64,000 nucleotides of DNA from Rhodobacterales bacterium (lineage in GTDB: Bacteria > Pseudomonadota > Alphaproteobacteria > Rhodobacterales > Rhodobacteraceae), in NCBI GenBank assembly GCA_026400355.1, contig JAPLPE010000018.1:1-64000 (forward strand), written 5' to 3'. How positions within the stretch are numbered: the stretch's first letter is position 1; each line of letters begins with the position of its first letter. The position numbers and the translations under genes are program-made. The notes below the pieces were generated by a model that saw only the letters and a program-made list of their open reading frames with translations, made no database searches and had not been told where the DNA came from. Of this stretch, positions 7,837 to 18,676 are shown piece after piece.

Positions 7837-9777
7837 TCAGGCCCGGTCATTTGTCATGCCTCCGGCCGGGACATGCTGCTGGATGCGTTCCTGCTGCTCG
7901 GCGATCCGACCCCGCACATTCGACGGATAGGCTTCAAGCGGCGGCGTCCCCTTGAACATCGCCTGCAGCGTGATGTCCCGGCCGATGGGCGCAGCCGCAG
8001 CCGATCCCCCGCCGCCATGTTCCACCACCACCGACACCGCATAGCGCGGGTTGTCGAAGGGCGCGTAATTCACCCACAGCGCATGGTCCCGCCGTTCCCA
8101 CGGCAGGTCCGCGTTTCTGGTCACCCCGCGCTCGCGTTCTTCCATCGTGATCCGGCGCACCTGGCTTGTCCCGGTCTTGCCTGCCATCCGCGCAGAATCG
8201 TCGATGATCCGCGACCCATAGGCCGTGCCGCGTTCGTGGTTGACCACGTCGTACATAGACGCCCGGATGCGCCGCAGATCATTCTCGTTCAGCCCAAGGG
8301 TCTCGCCCAAGCCAGTCGGCTGCTCCACCCCGTCAATCGACCGGACGAGCCTTGGCGTGACGTTCCGCCCGGTCGCGATCCGCGCCGTCATGATGGCAAG
8401 CTGCAACGGCGAGGCCAGAACATAGCCTTGCCCGATGCTGGCGTTGACCGTATCCCCGATCCGCCAGTCCTCGCCCCGCGTCTCGGTCTTCCACGCCTTG
8501 TTGGGGGCGAGCCCCTGTGCGACAGCCGACATCGGGATTTCGGGCCTCACGCCGACTCCCAGCAATTTGGCCATCTCTGCAATGGCATCGATGCCAACCC
8601 GCTGCGCCAGTTCATAGTAATAGCAGTCACAGCTTTGCTTCAGGCTTTCGTGCAACGTGATGTTGCCGTGGCCACCGCCGCGCCAGCAGTGGAAACGGGT
8701 GCCCGAAACCTCGGTCGAACCGCCGCAATAGATCGACTCCTCCGCATCCACGACACCGGCGGCCAGAGAGGCCAGCGCCGTCACCATCTTGAACGTCGAC
8801 CCGGGTGGATAGGTGCCCTGCACCGACTTGGCCGCCAGCGGCCGATACTTGTTCTCGTTCAGCGAAGTCCAGTCATCGACCGAGATCCCCCGCACAAACA
8901 GGTTCGGGTCAAAGGACGGCGCATTGCCCACCGCCACCAGATCGCCATTCTCCAGATCGATGACGATCGCAGCAGCACTTTCGCCCTCAAGCCGGGCCTC
9001 GACATAGGCCTGCAGACGGGAATCGATGGTCAGCTGCACATCCGCGCCGGAAATCCCCTCTTCCCGGTCCAGTTCCCGCATCACACGGCCCAGCGCATTG
9101 ACTTCGATCCGCTTGGTCCCTGCCGTTCCGCGCAGCGTCGGCTCAAGCTTGGCCTCGACCCCGGACTTGCCGATCTGGAACTTGGGAATCTGCAAAAGCG
9201 GATCGGGGGCATCGATCTGGCTCAGGTCATAGTCGCTGACCGGGCCCACATAGCCCACGATATGCGCCGTGTCCGATCCCATCGGATACCTGCGCGACAG
9301 GCCCACCTCGGCTGTGATCCCGGGCAGGGCAGGGGCGTTCACCGCCACCTTGGCAATATCGTCCCAGGACACCCGTTCCACAATCGTCACCGGCACGAAC
9401 GGCGACCGGCGGTCCAGTTCTTCCAACGCGCGTTCAATCGTTACGCGGTCCAGCGCCACAAGGTTCTGCAACCGCGCCAAGGCCGCCTCGACGTCGCCCG
9501 CGTCCTCCTTGACCATGACGATGCGATAGACCTGCTCGTTGATAGCCAGAGGCACGCCGTTCACGTCAAAGATCAGCCCCCGCGCAGGCGGGATCAGCCG
9601 AATGTTGATACGGTTTTCCTCGGCAAGAAACCGGTACTCGTCGGCGCGCTCGATCTGCATCTGATGCATGCGCCAGCCCAGAACGCCAATCACGCCCACC
9701 TGCACGCCGCCTACGACAAAGGCCCGCCGCGTGAATGTGCGGGCGGTCCCTGCCGTGTCGTTCTGCGGGCGTTTCAT
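7837..9777 (-). CDS. mrdA: Penicillin-binding protein 2 (elongasome transpeptidase)
   Basis: A 646-residue class B PBP. There is one N-terminal membrane anchor (VVGGVQVGVIGVLGW), a pedestal domain, and a transpeptidase domain with the SxxK motif in PPGSTFKMVTAL (near residue 330), the SCD variant of SxN in KQSCDCYYYELA, and KTGT in RMAGKTGTSQVRR. It crosslinks peptidoglycan during cell elongation together with RodA and the Mre proteins. The start at 9777 (MKRPQND) is preferred over 9810 because the extra residues are Arg/Cys-rich and overlap mreD. The gene follows mreD by 10 bases. Confidence 0.96.
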   Translation of the reverse strand: MKRPQNDTAGTARTFTRRAFVVGGVQVGVIGVLGWRMHQMQIERADEYRFLAEENRINIRLIPPARGLIFDVNGVPLAINEQVYRIVMVKEDAGDVEAALARLQNLVALDRVTIERALEELDRRSPFVPVTIVERVSWDDIAKVAVNAPALPGITAEVGLSRRYPMGSDTAHIVGYVGPVSDYDLSQIDAPDPLLQIPKFQIGKSGVEAKLEPTLRGTAGTKRIEVNALGRVMRELDREEGISGADVQLTIDSRLQAYVEARLEGESAAAIVIDLENGDLVAVGNAPSFDPNLFVRGISVDDWTSLNENKYRPLAAKSVQGTYPPGSTFKMVTALASLAAGVVDAEESIYCGGSTEVSGTRFHCWRGGGHGNITLHESLKQSCDCYYYELAQRVGIDAIAEMAKLLGVGVRPEIPMSAVAQGLAPNKAWKTETRGEDWRIGDTVNASIGQGYVLASPLQLAIMTARIATGRNVTPRLVRSIDGVEQPTGLGETLGLNENDLRRIRASMYDVVNHERGTAYGSRIIDDSARMAGKTGTSQVRRITMEERERGVTRNADLPWERRDHALWVNYAPFDNPRYAVSVVVEHGGGGSAAAAPIGRDITLQAMFKGTPPLEAYPSNVRGRIAEQQERIQQHVPAGGMTNDRA

Positions 9778-9787
9778 GCGTGCATCC

Positions 9788-10327
9788 TCACAACCTCTGC
9801 CCCAGCGCATTCACCTCGCCCGGGGCCGGGCGGCTGACGCCAAAGACCAGATGGGCCAGCGCCACGATCAGCGGGTAGGCCAGAATCGTCATTAACATCT
9901 GGATAAGCGTCAGGCCAAGCGGCGCTTGCGGCGTCATCACGACCGCGAGAACAAGCCGGTTACCCACCGTGATCCCCGCAATCGCCAGCGCCACCGTGAA
10001 CCATTCCAGACTGAACGGCGCATTGCGCAGCCTGATCGCCCGCGCCCGCACCGTCTCGGTCGCCAGCACGACCATCGCGGTCATCAGCCCCGGCGGCCGC
10101 TGGAACAGCAGGTCTGCCATGAGGAACACGATTGCGATGACCAGCACCGGCACGAAATCCGGCCGCCGTGCGACCCAGACCATCGTGAACACAAGCAGCA
10201 GATCGGGCATCGCCCACAGCATAGGCACCGTGTTCAGCGGCAAAAGCTGCATGAAGACGATCCCAAAGGCGATCAGGCCAAAGGTCAGCCGCTTGCTCCA
10301 GATCCGGGCCGACGCCGCCTCAGCCAT
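9788..10327 (-). CDS. mreD: Rod shape-determining protein MreD
   Basis: A 179-residue membrane protein with about five hydrophobic segments. MreD links MreC and the cytoskeleton to the peptidoglycan machinery. The start at 10327 (MAEAASARIWSKRLTFG) overlaps the mreC stop by 8 bases, a typical translational coupling; a longer frame to 10372 would overlap mreC by 53 bases. The PDLLLVFTMVW and RPPGLMTAMVVL segments fit the family. Weak conservation is normal for MreD, so the call relies also on position between mreC and mrdA. Confidence 0.92.
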   Translation of the reverse strand: MAEAASARIWSKRLTFGLIAFGIVFMQLLPLNTVPMLWAMPDLLLVFTMVWVARRPDFVPVLVIAIVFLMADLLFQRPPGLMTAMVVLATETVRARAIRLRNAPFSLEWFTVALAIAGITVGNRLVLAVVMTPQAPLGLTLIQMLMTILAYPLIVALAHLVFGVSRPAPGEVNALGQRL

Positions 10328-11243
10328 TGGTTTCGTCCCCGATTGCCGGCAGCTCAGGACCAAAGGGCACAAGCTCCGCCTCCGGCTCGGGAATGATCAG
10401 ATTGCCCGGATCACTGATCTGTTCGGTCGGCGGGCTGCGCAGCACGCGCAGGAACTCGAGCCGCTCGTAATCCGCTGCGAGCCGCACTCGCAGCCGCCGG
10501 TCATTTCCCAGCGCCACCTGCCCCACCAAAAGGTCCGGCGGAAACAGCCCGCCATCTCCCGACGAAACAACCCGGTCGCCCGGCCGCACCACATCCGGGT
10601 TCTCCAGAAAATCGATCGGCGGATAGATCGTGTTGTCCCCCGCCACAATCGCGCGCTGCCCCGACCGCAGGATGATCACCGGAATCCGGCTCGACGTGTC
10701 GGTCAGTAAAATCACCCGCGACGTCTTTTCCCCCACACCGGAAATCCGCCCCACCAGCCCGATCCCGTCCATCACCGGCCAGCCGTCCAAGATCCCGTCC
10801 CGCGCGCCCACGTTCAGCAGCACCGACTGCCGGAACGGCGACCCAGAATCCGCCATCACCACGCCCGTCACAAAGGTCAGCTCCGGATCCAGCCGTACGT
10901 TGTTCAGGTCCAGCAGCTTGGCATTCTCCTGCTCAAGCTGCAGCGCCGCCTCGCGCCACCTCCGCATCTGCTGCAACTCGCGCCGCAGATCGCGGTTCTG
11001 TTCGTGTATCCGCTGATAGCTCTGGAAGTCCGCGATCAGGTTCGCCGTCGCCGTCAACGGCGTCATCGCCCAGTCCATCGGCGGCACGACCGTATCGATC
11101 ACGGCCGCCCGGACCCGCTCCATCCGGGGATTGTCGATCCGCCAGGCCACAAAGATCGCTACAAGCACAAGAACAAGCAACCCGATCAGCAGCCTGCGGA
11201 TCGGTGCGATGAAATCCTCGCCGTTGTTCCCGTTCCTGGCCAA
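10320..11243 (-). CDS. mreC: Rod shape-determining protein MreC
   Basis: A 307-residue bitopic protein: one N-terminal membrane segment (LLIGLLVLVLVAIFVAW), a coiled coil around residues 75-115 (QNRDLRRELQQMRRWREAAL), and a periplasmic beta-barrel region with VLLNVGARDGILDGWPV, GLVGRISGVGEKTSRVILLTD and DGGLFPPDLLVGQV, all characteristic of MreC. It scaffolds PBP2 and RodA. The acidic, Pro-rich C-terminal tail (PEPEAELVPFGPELP) is typical of Rhodobacterales. It starts 50 bases after mreB. Confidence 0.96.
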   Translation of the reverse strand: MARNGNNGEDFIAPIRRLLIGLLVLVLVAIFVAWRIDNPRMERVRAAVIDTVVPPMDWAMTPLTATANLIADFQSYQRIHEQNRDLRRELQQMRRWREAALQLEQENAKLLDLNNVRLDPELTFVTGVVMADSGSPFRQSVLLNVGARDGILDGWPVMDGIGLVGRISGVGEKTSRVILLTDTSSRIPVIILRSGQRAIVAGDNTIYPPIDFLENPDVVRPGDRVVSSGDGGLFPPDLLVGQVALGNDRRLRVRLAADYERLEFLRVLRSPPTEQISDPGNLIIPEPEAELVPFGPELPAIGDETNG

Positions 11244-11293
11244 GGGTGGTCCTGTCCCCTGTCAGCCGGGGCCGCCCACCGGCCCCTTACCGC

Positions 11294-12487
<1,194 letters not shown>

Positions 12488-12581
12488 TCATGGCCTGTTG
12501 ACTGCATGGCTCGAAAGGCGTCAGGTCACCTTCGCGTGACGGCCCGTCTGACGACCGCCCTGATCCAAGGCCAAGGCGGCC

Positions 12582-13847
12582 ATGCTGCAACCGAAGATCG
12601 TCTCCACCCTGAAAACCTATGACTTGGGTCAGGCCCGCGCCGATGTGCTGGCCGGGATCACCGTCGCCATGGTGGCCATTCCCCTGTCACTCGCCATCGC
12701 CATCGCCTCGGGCGCAACCCCCGCGCAAGGCCTTGTCACGGCCATCGTGGCAGGCTTCCTCATCTCCGCCCTTGGCGGAAGCCGGGTCCAGATCGGCGGC
12801 CCGACCGGGGCCTTCATCGTCGTCGTGGCAGGAGTCATTGCTGCCCACGGCTATGACGGCCTTGTCGCCGCCACCTTCATGGCCGGGGTCATCCTTGTCC
12901 TTGCCGGGGTCTTCCGCGCCGGGAACCTCGTGGCCCTCGTCCCCGAGGCCGTGGTGAACGGCTTCACCATCGGCATCGCTGCCATCATCGCCTCGAGCCA
13001 GATCAAAGACCTGATGGGCATTACCATCGCCCATGAACCGGCCAGGTTCCTCGAAAAACTCCCGGCGCTCTGGGCGGCTCGCGCCACGCTCGACCCCGCG
13101 GCCCTCCTGATCGGGCTCGCAACGATGGCCCTCATCATCATCCTGCGCAAAGCCGTCCCCCGCTGGCCCGGCCTGATCGTCGCCGTCTCGCTCACTTCAG
13201 CCCTCGCCCTGCTCTTGCCGGGCGTGGAAACCATCGGCTCCCGCTTCGGCGCACTGCCTGACCGCCTGCCAATGCCAGCCCTGCCCGCCTTCACATGGGC
13301 CCGCATGCAGGAACTCCTCCCCTCGGCCTTCGTCATTGCCTTCCTTGCGGGCATCGAATCGCTCCTCTCGGCCATGGTCGCCGACCGTATGGTCCCCGGC
13401 GCCAAACACCGCCCGAATGCCGAGGTTCTGGCCCAGGGCATCGCCAACATCGGCTCTTCCCTTCTTGGCGGTCTGCCCGCAACAGGGGCCATCGCCCGCA
13501 CTGCCACAAACGTCCGCGCCGGGGGCCGCACCCCCGTGGCGGGCCTTGTCCACGCCCTGGTCGTCCTCCTCGTCATGATGCTGGCCGCCCCGCTCGCCGG
13601 CCACCTCGCCATGCCCGCCCTCGCGGGACTTCTGATCCTCACAGCCTGGAACATGGCCGAGCCGCACAAATGGCGCGGCTACATGTCCGCCCCGTGGCCC
13701 GACCGCCTCCTGCTGCTCCTGACCTTCGTGCTGACCGTGGTCGTCGATCTCACGGTCGCCATCGGCACCGGCGTGGCCCTCGGCCTCCTTCTGCGCTTCC
13801 TCCGCCGCAACCAGCCCGTCCCCGATTTCGACCCGCGCAGCCAATAA
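12582..13847 (+). CDS. SulP-family anion transporter lacking the STAS domain
   Basis: A 421-residue polytopic transporter of the SLC26/SulP family, which moves sulfate, bicarbonate or dicarboxylates. The N-terminal half contains DVLAGITVAMVAIPLSLAIA and GPTGAFIVVVAGVI; later come GIESLLSAMVADRM, the N-rich AQGIANIGSSLLGGLPATGAIARTATNVRAGG motif, and a final membrane segment TVVVDLTVAIGTGVALGLLL. The protein ends about 15 residues later, so the cytoplasmic STAS domain usual in the family is absent. Substrate cannot be inferred. It is transcribed divergently from mreB. Confidence 0.85.
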   Translation: MLQPKIVSTLKTYDLGQARADVLAGITVAMVAIPLSLAIAIASGATPAQGLVTAIVAGFLISALGGSRVQIGGPTGAFIVVVAGVIAAHGYDGLVAATFMAGVILVLAGVFRAGNLVALVPEAVVNGFTIGIAAIIASSQIKDLMGITIAHEPARFLEKLPALWAARATLDPAALLIGLATMALIIILRKAVPRWPGLIVAVSLTSALALLLPGVETIGSRFGALPDRLPMPALPAFTWARMQELLPSAFVIAFLAGIESLLSAMVADRMVPGAKHRPNAEVLAQGIANIGSSLLGGLPATGAIARTATNVRAGGRTPVAGLVHALVVLLVMMLAAPLAGHLAMPALAGLLILTAWNMAEPHKWRGYMSAPWPDRLLLLLTFVLTVVVDLTVAIGTGVALGLLLRFLRRNQPVPDFDPRSQ

Positions 13848-13955
13848 ACACCCTGCTCTCGCGGAAGTAATCTCAACGCTGCGAAAAGCGTGCCCAAATT
13901 TTGCCAGAAACACATTGGATACGTTCCGGAAACAAAGAAACCGGGCAAAGAAGAA

Positions 13956-15065
13956 ATGCGATCAACAACCCTGACTTCAGCAGGCACGAATATCGGGACC
14001 TGGATCAACGGAACCCTTCTGGGCGGACCCGGAAATGACCATCTTTTCGGGGATACGCTTGGCAATGTGATCATGGGCGATCTTGGTCAGGACAACATCG
14101 ACGGTGGCGACGGAAACGACCTGATCTATGCGGGCGCTGACCGGGATACGGTCTTTGGCGGCAACGGCGACGACAAGATCTATTCCGGCGACGGCGACGA
14201 CCGCGGCTTTGGCGGGGTCGGTCTCGACTTCCTCTTTGGCGAAGAGGGCAATGACCTGCTCTACGGCGGCGATTCGCGGGATACGTTCTACGGCGGCAAT
14301 GGCCTCGACAAACTCTACGGCGATGCGGGCAACGACCAGCTTCTGGGCGAGGCGGGCAACGATTCCCTCTACGGCGGCACAGGCGCCGATGTAATCACTG
14401 GCGGTGACGGCAACGACCGGCTGGATGGAGGGTCTGACAACGACCGACTTTTCGGCGGCAACGGCGATGACAAGGTCTTTGGCCAGACCGGCAATGACTA
14501 TGTCGAGGCGGGGGCCGGAAATGACCGCGTCTATGGCGATGTGAACAACGACACGCTTTATGGCGGCAGCGGCAATGACAAGCTGCTTGGCGAAGAAAAC
14601 GACGACACCATCGCTGGCGACAGCGGAAACGATCTGCTTTACGGCAGCGACGGCAACGACGCGGTCTGGGGCGGGTCGAACAACGATGCGCTTTACGGCG
14701 GGACAGGTGCCGACAACCTGCGGGGCGATGACGGTGTCGATCTCATCTATGGCGAAAGCGGCAACGACAGCATCGACGGCGGCGCCGGCAAGGACACGCT
14801 CTATGGCGGGAACAGCGGCGACATCTTTCTCTTCAGCAAAGGCGGATCACAGGACGTGATCATGGATTTCAACGAATATCAGGGCGACCGCATCGCGCTC
14901 AGCAAGACACTCTGGACAGGAACCCTCACGGCCGAACAGGTTGTCGATACCTATGGCAAGGTCTTGGGTGACAATCTGGTGCTGACCTTTTCCAACGGCG
15001 AAAAGCTTACCATCGACCACTATACCAATCTGAGTCAGCTGGACGCCTATCTCGACATCATCTGA
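13956..15065 (+). CDS. RTX-type calcium-binding repeat protein
   Basis: A 369-residue (from ATG 13956) protein dominated by nonapeptide repeats of the form GGxGxDxLY, for example GGDGNDLIYAG, GGSGNDKLLGE and GGAGKDTLYGG, more than 20 in all, followed by a C-terminal domain ending QDVIMDFNEYQGDRIALS and TIDHYTNLSQLDAYLDII. RTX repeats fold as Ca2+-dependent beta-rolls and mark type I secretion substrates, with the signal at the C-terminus. No enzymatic domain is visible and no secretion genes lie nearby. A GTG at 13890 would add 22 residues; the start is uncertain. Confidence 0.85.
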   Translation: MRSTTLTSAGTNIGTWINGTLLGGPGNDHLFGDTLGNVIMGDLGQDNIDGGDGNDLIYAGADRDTVFGGNGDDKIYSGDGDDRGFGGVGLDFLFGEEGNDLLYGGDSRDTFYGGNGLDKLYGDAGNDQLLGEAGNDSLYGGTGADVITGGDGNDRLDGGSDNDRLFGGNGDDKVFGQTGNDYVEAGAGNDRVYGDVNNDTLYGGSGNDKLLGEENDDTIAGDSGNDLLYGSDGNDAVWGGSNNDALYGGTGADNLRGDDGVDLIYGESGNDSIDGGAGKDTLYGGNSGDIFLFSKGGSQDVIMDFNEYQGDRIALSKTLWTGTLTAEQVVDTYGKVLGDNLVLTFSNGEKLTIDHYTNLSQLDAYLDII

Positions 15066-15206
15066 AACGGCCGTCGGGTCCAACGCCCCTGGACTGCCCC
15101 CACTTGGCTGCTGCCTCCCGGAAAGATCCTCTCGGTGGTCGTGGACCTTGCCCTTGGCACGGCCCTCGGCCACGATTCCGACCCGCGCGACCAACAGCCT
15201 GAAGGA

Positions 15207-16841
15207 TCAGGCCCCCATATACCGCCGCCGCGCGATCTGATCCTCAAGGCTCAGCCACCGTCGCCCGGCCTCGTCATCCGCCCGGTGCGCCGCCGCCCGC
15301 CCCTGAAGCGCCCGCAGGCGCTCCGGGTCCATCGCCTGCTGCGCGTCCAGTTCCTCGGCAATCGCCACGAAGTCTTTAGCCGCCTCAACACCCCCCAACA
15401 AAGGTGCTGCCGTCTGGTCCACAAAATCCTCCCACAGTAGCCGGGGGTTCCATGAAAACTGCGCAAAGCCCAGATAGGACAGCTCCACCGTCGCATGATA
15501 GGGCGACGGCTCTCCCCAGATCGTGAGCCCGTCCATCCCCGTCCGGTCACAGACCCGCGCCATATCCCCAAACACCCGCGCGTTCAGCGCATAGCGTTCT
15601 GTCCGGTCGTCCCCGTTCCATTGGCAGGCAAACTGGCAACGCAGCACATTGGGCTGCGTCGGCAGGGTTGCCACATAATCCCGGGTCAGACCCTGCTGGA
15701 TACGCCCCCAATAAGTCCGGTTCGTCGTGTGCTGATAGATGCCGCCCTTCGGCAACTTGCGCTGCGCCGCATGGGCCACAGGGTCCAACAGATTATCCCA
15801 CTGGATCTCCGAGTAGATCCAGAGATCCGGTTTGATCGACTTGGCCCGTGCATAAAGCCGCGGAAAGTTTTCGGCCATATCCGTATGCGACCAGTAATCC
15901 CCGTAGGTATCCCGCCGCCGCGCCGCCTCGGCCGGGTTGTCGCGCCGCAACTGGCACCGCTCACACCCGCAGACGCCGTAATCACCTGCCTCGATATTGA
16001 TCCCGCCGATATCAAAGGTCTCGGTCAGCCACTGAACCCCGTCCTCCATCCACCGGATCGTCTCGGGTGCCGAAGGGCAGGCCGACAGGGTGTAATCCGA
16101 CTTTGGAAAGTTCAGCGGAAAGGCCAGATCGGAAATCTGGAACCCCACACCCTTTTCCAGCGTTGCCGCGTGCTGCGGGTTGGCCCGCAGCCAGTTGGCA
16201 AGGTTCCACTGGCTGTTCCCCTCCCAATAGACCCCACCATAACTGCCGATGGCGATACCCGGCAGGATGCGCACTCCGCGTTCGGTCGCATAGCGGCACA
16301 GGTCCTGCGCCGCCTCGACCCCGCCATGCGGATCGCGCAGGAACCCATAGATGACGACCGCCGCAATCCGGTTCTTCGAACAGAAATCAACGACCCGCTT
16401 GTAGTCGCGCAGAAACCCGTCCGGTGGCTTGCCATAGGGGTTGAAGACGCCGATCTCCTGTTGGCCGATCTGCGACAGTTCCCAGTTCGTCGAATGATCC
16501 CATGTCCAGAACGTGCGATAGGTCAGTCCCGGCGTCTCGTCGATATCCGCCTCGGGCAGAACCATCCGCCCCGGATGATGCCCACCCCGGCCGATCAGGT
16601 CCTCGACCCCGAATATCACCCCCGAAAACGGACCGCCCGTCACGGTCACATTGACCCCGTCCCGGACGACCCGATAGCTGCCCTCTTTGCTGTCCGGATC
16701 GGTGATCAAGGTCAGAGCCGGCCCATCCCCCGGTCCCGGGACCCAGTCAATCTCTGGAAAGGACGCCCTCAGCCGCCGCAGCGCATGAGGATGCTCCGCA
16801 CCACCGAAAACATGAACCTGCCCCGACAGATACCGTCCCAT
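15207..16841 (-). CDS. Glycoside hydrolase-like TIM-barrel protein
   Basis: A 544-residue cytoplasmic protein without signal peptide; a GGGGAGGA ribosome site precedes the ATG at 16841. The first 90 residues resemble the small alpha/beta domain found before the catalytic barrel in GH67/GH20-type enzymes. The barrel part includes RTFWTWDHSTNWELS, AAVVIYGFLRDPHGG, RGVRILPGIAIGSYGG and GGINIEAGDYGVCGCERC, whose Cys pairs suggest a metal or structural site, and GLTIWGEPSPYHATVELSYL. I cannot assign a family or substrate with confidence; an alpha-glucuronidase-like or hexosaminidase-like enzyme is the best guess. No sugar genes lie beside it. Confidence 0.5.
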   Translation of the reverse strand: MGRYLSGQVHVFGGAEHPHALRRLRASFPEIDWVPGPGDGPALTLITDPDSKEGSYRVVRDGVNVTVTGGPFSGVIFGVEDLIGRGGHHPGRMVLPEADIDETPGLTYRTFWTWDHSTNWELSQIGQQEIGVFNPYGKPPDGFLRDYKRVVDFCSKNRIAAVVIYGFLRDPHGGVEAAQDLCRYATERGVRILPGIAIGSYGGVYWEGNSQWNLANWLRANPQHAATLEKGVGFQISDLAFPLNFPKSDYTLSACPSAPETIRWMEDGVQWLTETFDIGGINIEAGDYGVCGCERCQLRRDNPAEAARRRDTYGDYWSHTDMAENFPRLYARAKSIKPDLWIYSEIQWDNLLDPVAHAAQRKLPKGGIYQHTTNRTYWGRIQQGLTRDYVATLPTQPNVLRCQFACQWNGDDRTERYALNARVFGDMARVCDRTGMDGLTIWGEPSPYHATVELSYLGFAQFSWNPRLLWEDFVDQTAAPLLGGVEAAKDFVAIAEELDAQQAMDPERLRALQGRAAAHRADDEAGRRWLSLEDQIARRRYMGA

Positions 16842-16910
16842 CCCGCGTCCTCCCCTGGCCCGGGATCACCCTAGAAACTCAGCCCCACCCTGTCCAGCAA
16901 TGCCAAAAGG

Positions 16911-16946
16911 CAAGGGGGCCGTACGCATCTTGCGCACGGCCCCTTG
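16911..16946 (-). terminator. Hairpin downstream of leuA
   Basis: A long stem (CAAGGGGGCCGT paired with ACGGCCCCTTG, with CGCA/TGCG extending it towards a 3-base loop) lies about 90 bases after the leuA stop. Only a short T run (CCTTTT) follows on the minus strand, so termination strength is uncertain. A second imperfect 10-bp hairpin (16990-17020) lies between it and leuA. Confidence 0.55.
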
Positions 16947-17031
16947 TCCAACCTGAACCGCCAAAACGGAACAGCCGCTCCGAAGCGCCACCCAGGATTA
17001 TTCCCGAAGGAATCTTGGGTCCGCCCCCCTT

Positions 17032-18594
17032 TCAGCCGGCGTCCTTGTAGCTCACGCCCTTCGTATCCGCCCCTGGCGCCGATTTCTCGCGCCGCACAAG
17101 AAGACGGTTGATCGCGTTCACATAGGCCTTGGCGCTCGCCAACACCGTATCCGTATCCGCCGACTGCCCCGTCGCAATCCGCCCGTCCTCTTCCAGCCGG
17201 ACCGACACGGTCGCCTGTGCGTCCGTGCCCTCGGTGACGGCATTCACCTGATAAAGTTGCAGCCGCGCCTTGATCGGGAACAAAGCCTTTACGGCCTTGA
17301 ACGTCGCATCGACCGGCCCGTCGCCCGTCATGTGAACCGTCTTTTCTTCCCCGTCGATCTCCATCGTCAGGTCCGCCGTCTGCGGCCCCTCGGTCCCGCA
17401 GACCACGCGCAGGGTCTTGATCTTCAGCCGGTCCTCGGCCGCATCGTTCTGCCGGACCAGCGCGATCAGGTCGTCGTCATAGACTTCCTTCTTGCGGTCG
17501 GCGAGGTCTTTGAACCGCACGAACACGTCGTTCAGCTGGTTGTCCGCCAACTCGAACCCCAGGTCCCTGAGCTTGGACCGCAGGGCCGCGCGCCCGGAAT
17601 GCTTGCCCATGACAAGGTTCGTCTCGGACAGCCCGATATCCGTCGGCCGCATGATTTCGAACGTCTCGGCGTTCTTCAGCATCCCGTCCTGATGGATGCC
17701 GCTTTCATGCGCAAAGGCATTCTTGCCCACAATGGCCTTGTTGAACTGGACCGGGAACCCGCTGACCGTGGCCACCCGGCGCGAGATGTTCATGATCCTG
17801 GTCGAATCCACCCCCGTCCGGTAGGGCATGATGTCATGCCGCACCTTCAGCGCCATCACGACCTCCTCGAGCGCGGTATTCCCTGCCCGCTCGCCCAGCC
17901 CGTTGATCGTGCATTCGATCTGCCGGGCACCGGCCTCGACCGCCGCAAGCGCGTTCGCCGTCGCCATCCCAAGGTCATTGTGGCAGTGGGTTGCGAAGAT
18001 GATCGTATCCGCCCCGGGCACCCGCTCCAGCAGCATCCGTATCAGGTCAGAGCTTTCGCGCGGCGCCGTATAGCCCACGGTATCGGGAATGTTGATCGTC
18101 GTGGCCCCGGCCTTGATCGCGATTTCGACCACCCGGCAAAGGTAATCATGTTCCGTCCGCGTCGCATCCATCGGCGACCACTGGACATTGTCACACAGGT
18201 TGCGTGCATGGCTGACCGTATCATGGATGCGCCCGGCCATCTGGTCCATGTCCAGATTGGGGATCGCCCGGTGCAGCGGCGAGGTGCCGATGAACGTATG
18301 GATACGCGGGCTCTTGGCGTGGCGCACGGCCTCCCAGCAGCGGTCGATGTCCTTGTAATTGGCCCTTGCCAGACCACAGATCGTGGCCCGCCCGGTCAGC
18401 TTCGCGATCTCGGATACCGCCTTGAAATCGCCTTCCGAGGCGATGGGAAACCCCGCCTCGATGATGTCTACACCCATCTCGTCCAACAGACCCGCAATCT
18501 CGATCTTTTCGTCATGGGTCATCGTGGCGCCGGGCGACTGTTCGCCGTCACGCAGCGTGGTGTCAAATATCAGCACGCGGTCTTTGTCGATCAT
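17032..18594 (-). CDS. leuA: 2-isopropylmalate synthase
   Basis: A 520-residue enzyme that condenses acetyl-CoA with 2-oxoisovalerate in the first committed step of leucine synthesis. The catalytic barrel shows LIFDTTLRDGEQSPGATM, the metal-binding HCHNDLGMATAN, NGLGERAGNTALEEVVMAL and HESGIHQDGMLKN. The C-terminal ~130 residues form the leucine-binding allosteric domain (ALFPIKARLQLYQVNAVTEGTDAQATVSV region). Start at 18594 has an AGGAGA ribosome site 9 bases upstream. A leader peptide with a Leu-codon run and a strong hairpin precede the gene, so regulation by attenuation is likely. Confidence 0.98.
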   Translation of the reverse strand: MIDKDRVLIFDTTLRDGEQSPGATMTHDEKIEIAGLLDEMGVDIIEAGFPIASEGDFKAVSEIAKLTGRATICGLARANYKDIDRCWEAVRHAKSPRIHTFIGTSPLHRAIPNLDMDQMAGRIHDTVSHARNLCDNVQWSPMDATRTEHDYLCRVVEIAIKAGATTINIPDTVGYTAPRESSDLIRMLLERVPGADTIIFATHCHNDLGMATANALAAVEAGARQIECTINGLGERAGNTALEEVVMALKVRHDIMPYRTGVDSTRIMNISRRVATVSGFPVQFNKAIVGKNAFAHESGIHQDGMLKNAETFEIMRPTDIGLSETNLVMGKHSGRAALRSKLRDLGFELADNQLNDVFVRFKDLADRKKEVYDDDLIALVRQNDAAEDRLKIKTLRVVCGTEGPQTADLTMEIDGEEKTVHMTGDGPVDATFKAVKALFPIKARLQLYQVNAVTEGTDAQATVSVRLEEDGRIATGQSADTDTVLASAKAYVNAINRLLVRREKSAPGADTKGVSYKDAG

Positions 18595-18640
18595 TTCCGG
18601 ATATCTCCTGTCCTCTGGTCCCTTTGTCCGGCGCCGGTTC

Positions 18641-18676
18641 CCTCTGAGCGGCCGCGCCGAAGGGCACGCTCAGAGG
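18641..18676 (-). promoter_or_regulatory. Attenuator-type hairpin before leuA
   Basis: A perfect 10-bp stem, CCTCTGAGCG / CGCTCAGAGG, begins at the stop codon of the leucine-rich leader peptide and ends 46 bases before leuA. No T run follows. Its 5' arm (CCTCTG) could instead pair with a CAGAGG just upstream of the leuA ribosome site, offering an alternative fold. It may act by termination or by controlling access to the ribosome site; which one is not decidable by reading. Confidence 0.65.

Noticed and set aside
6349-9837. Very long open frame (1162 codons) on the plus strand
   Set aside because: It lies opposite ghrA, rodA and mrdA, all with full motifs. Its His/Arg/Pro-rich composition is the usual by-product of GC-rich codon bias on the other strand.
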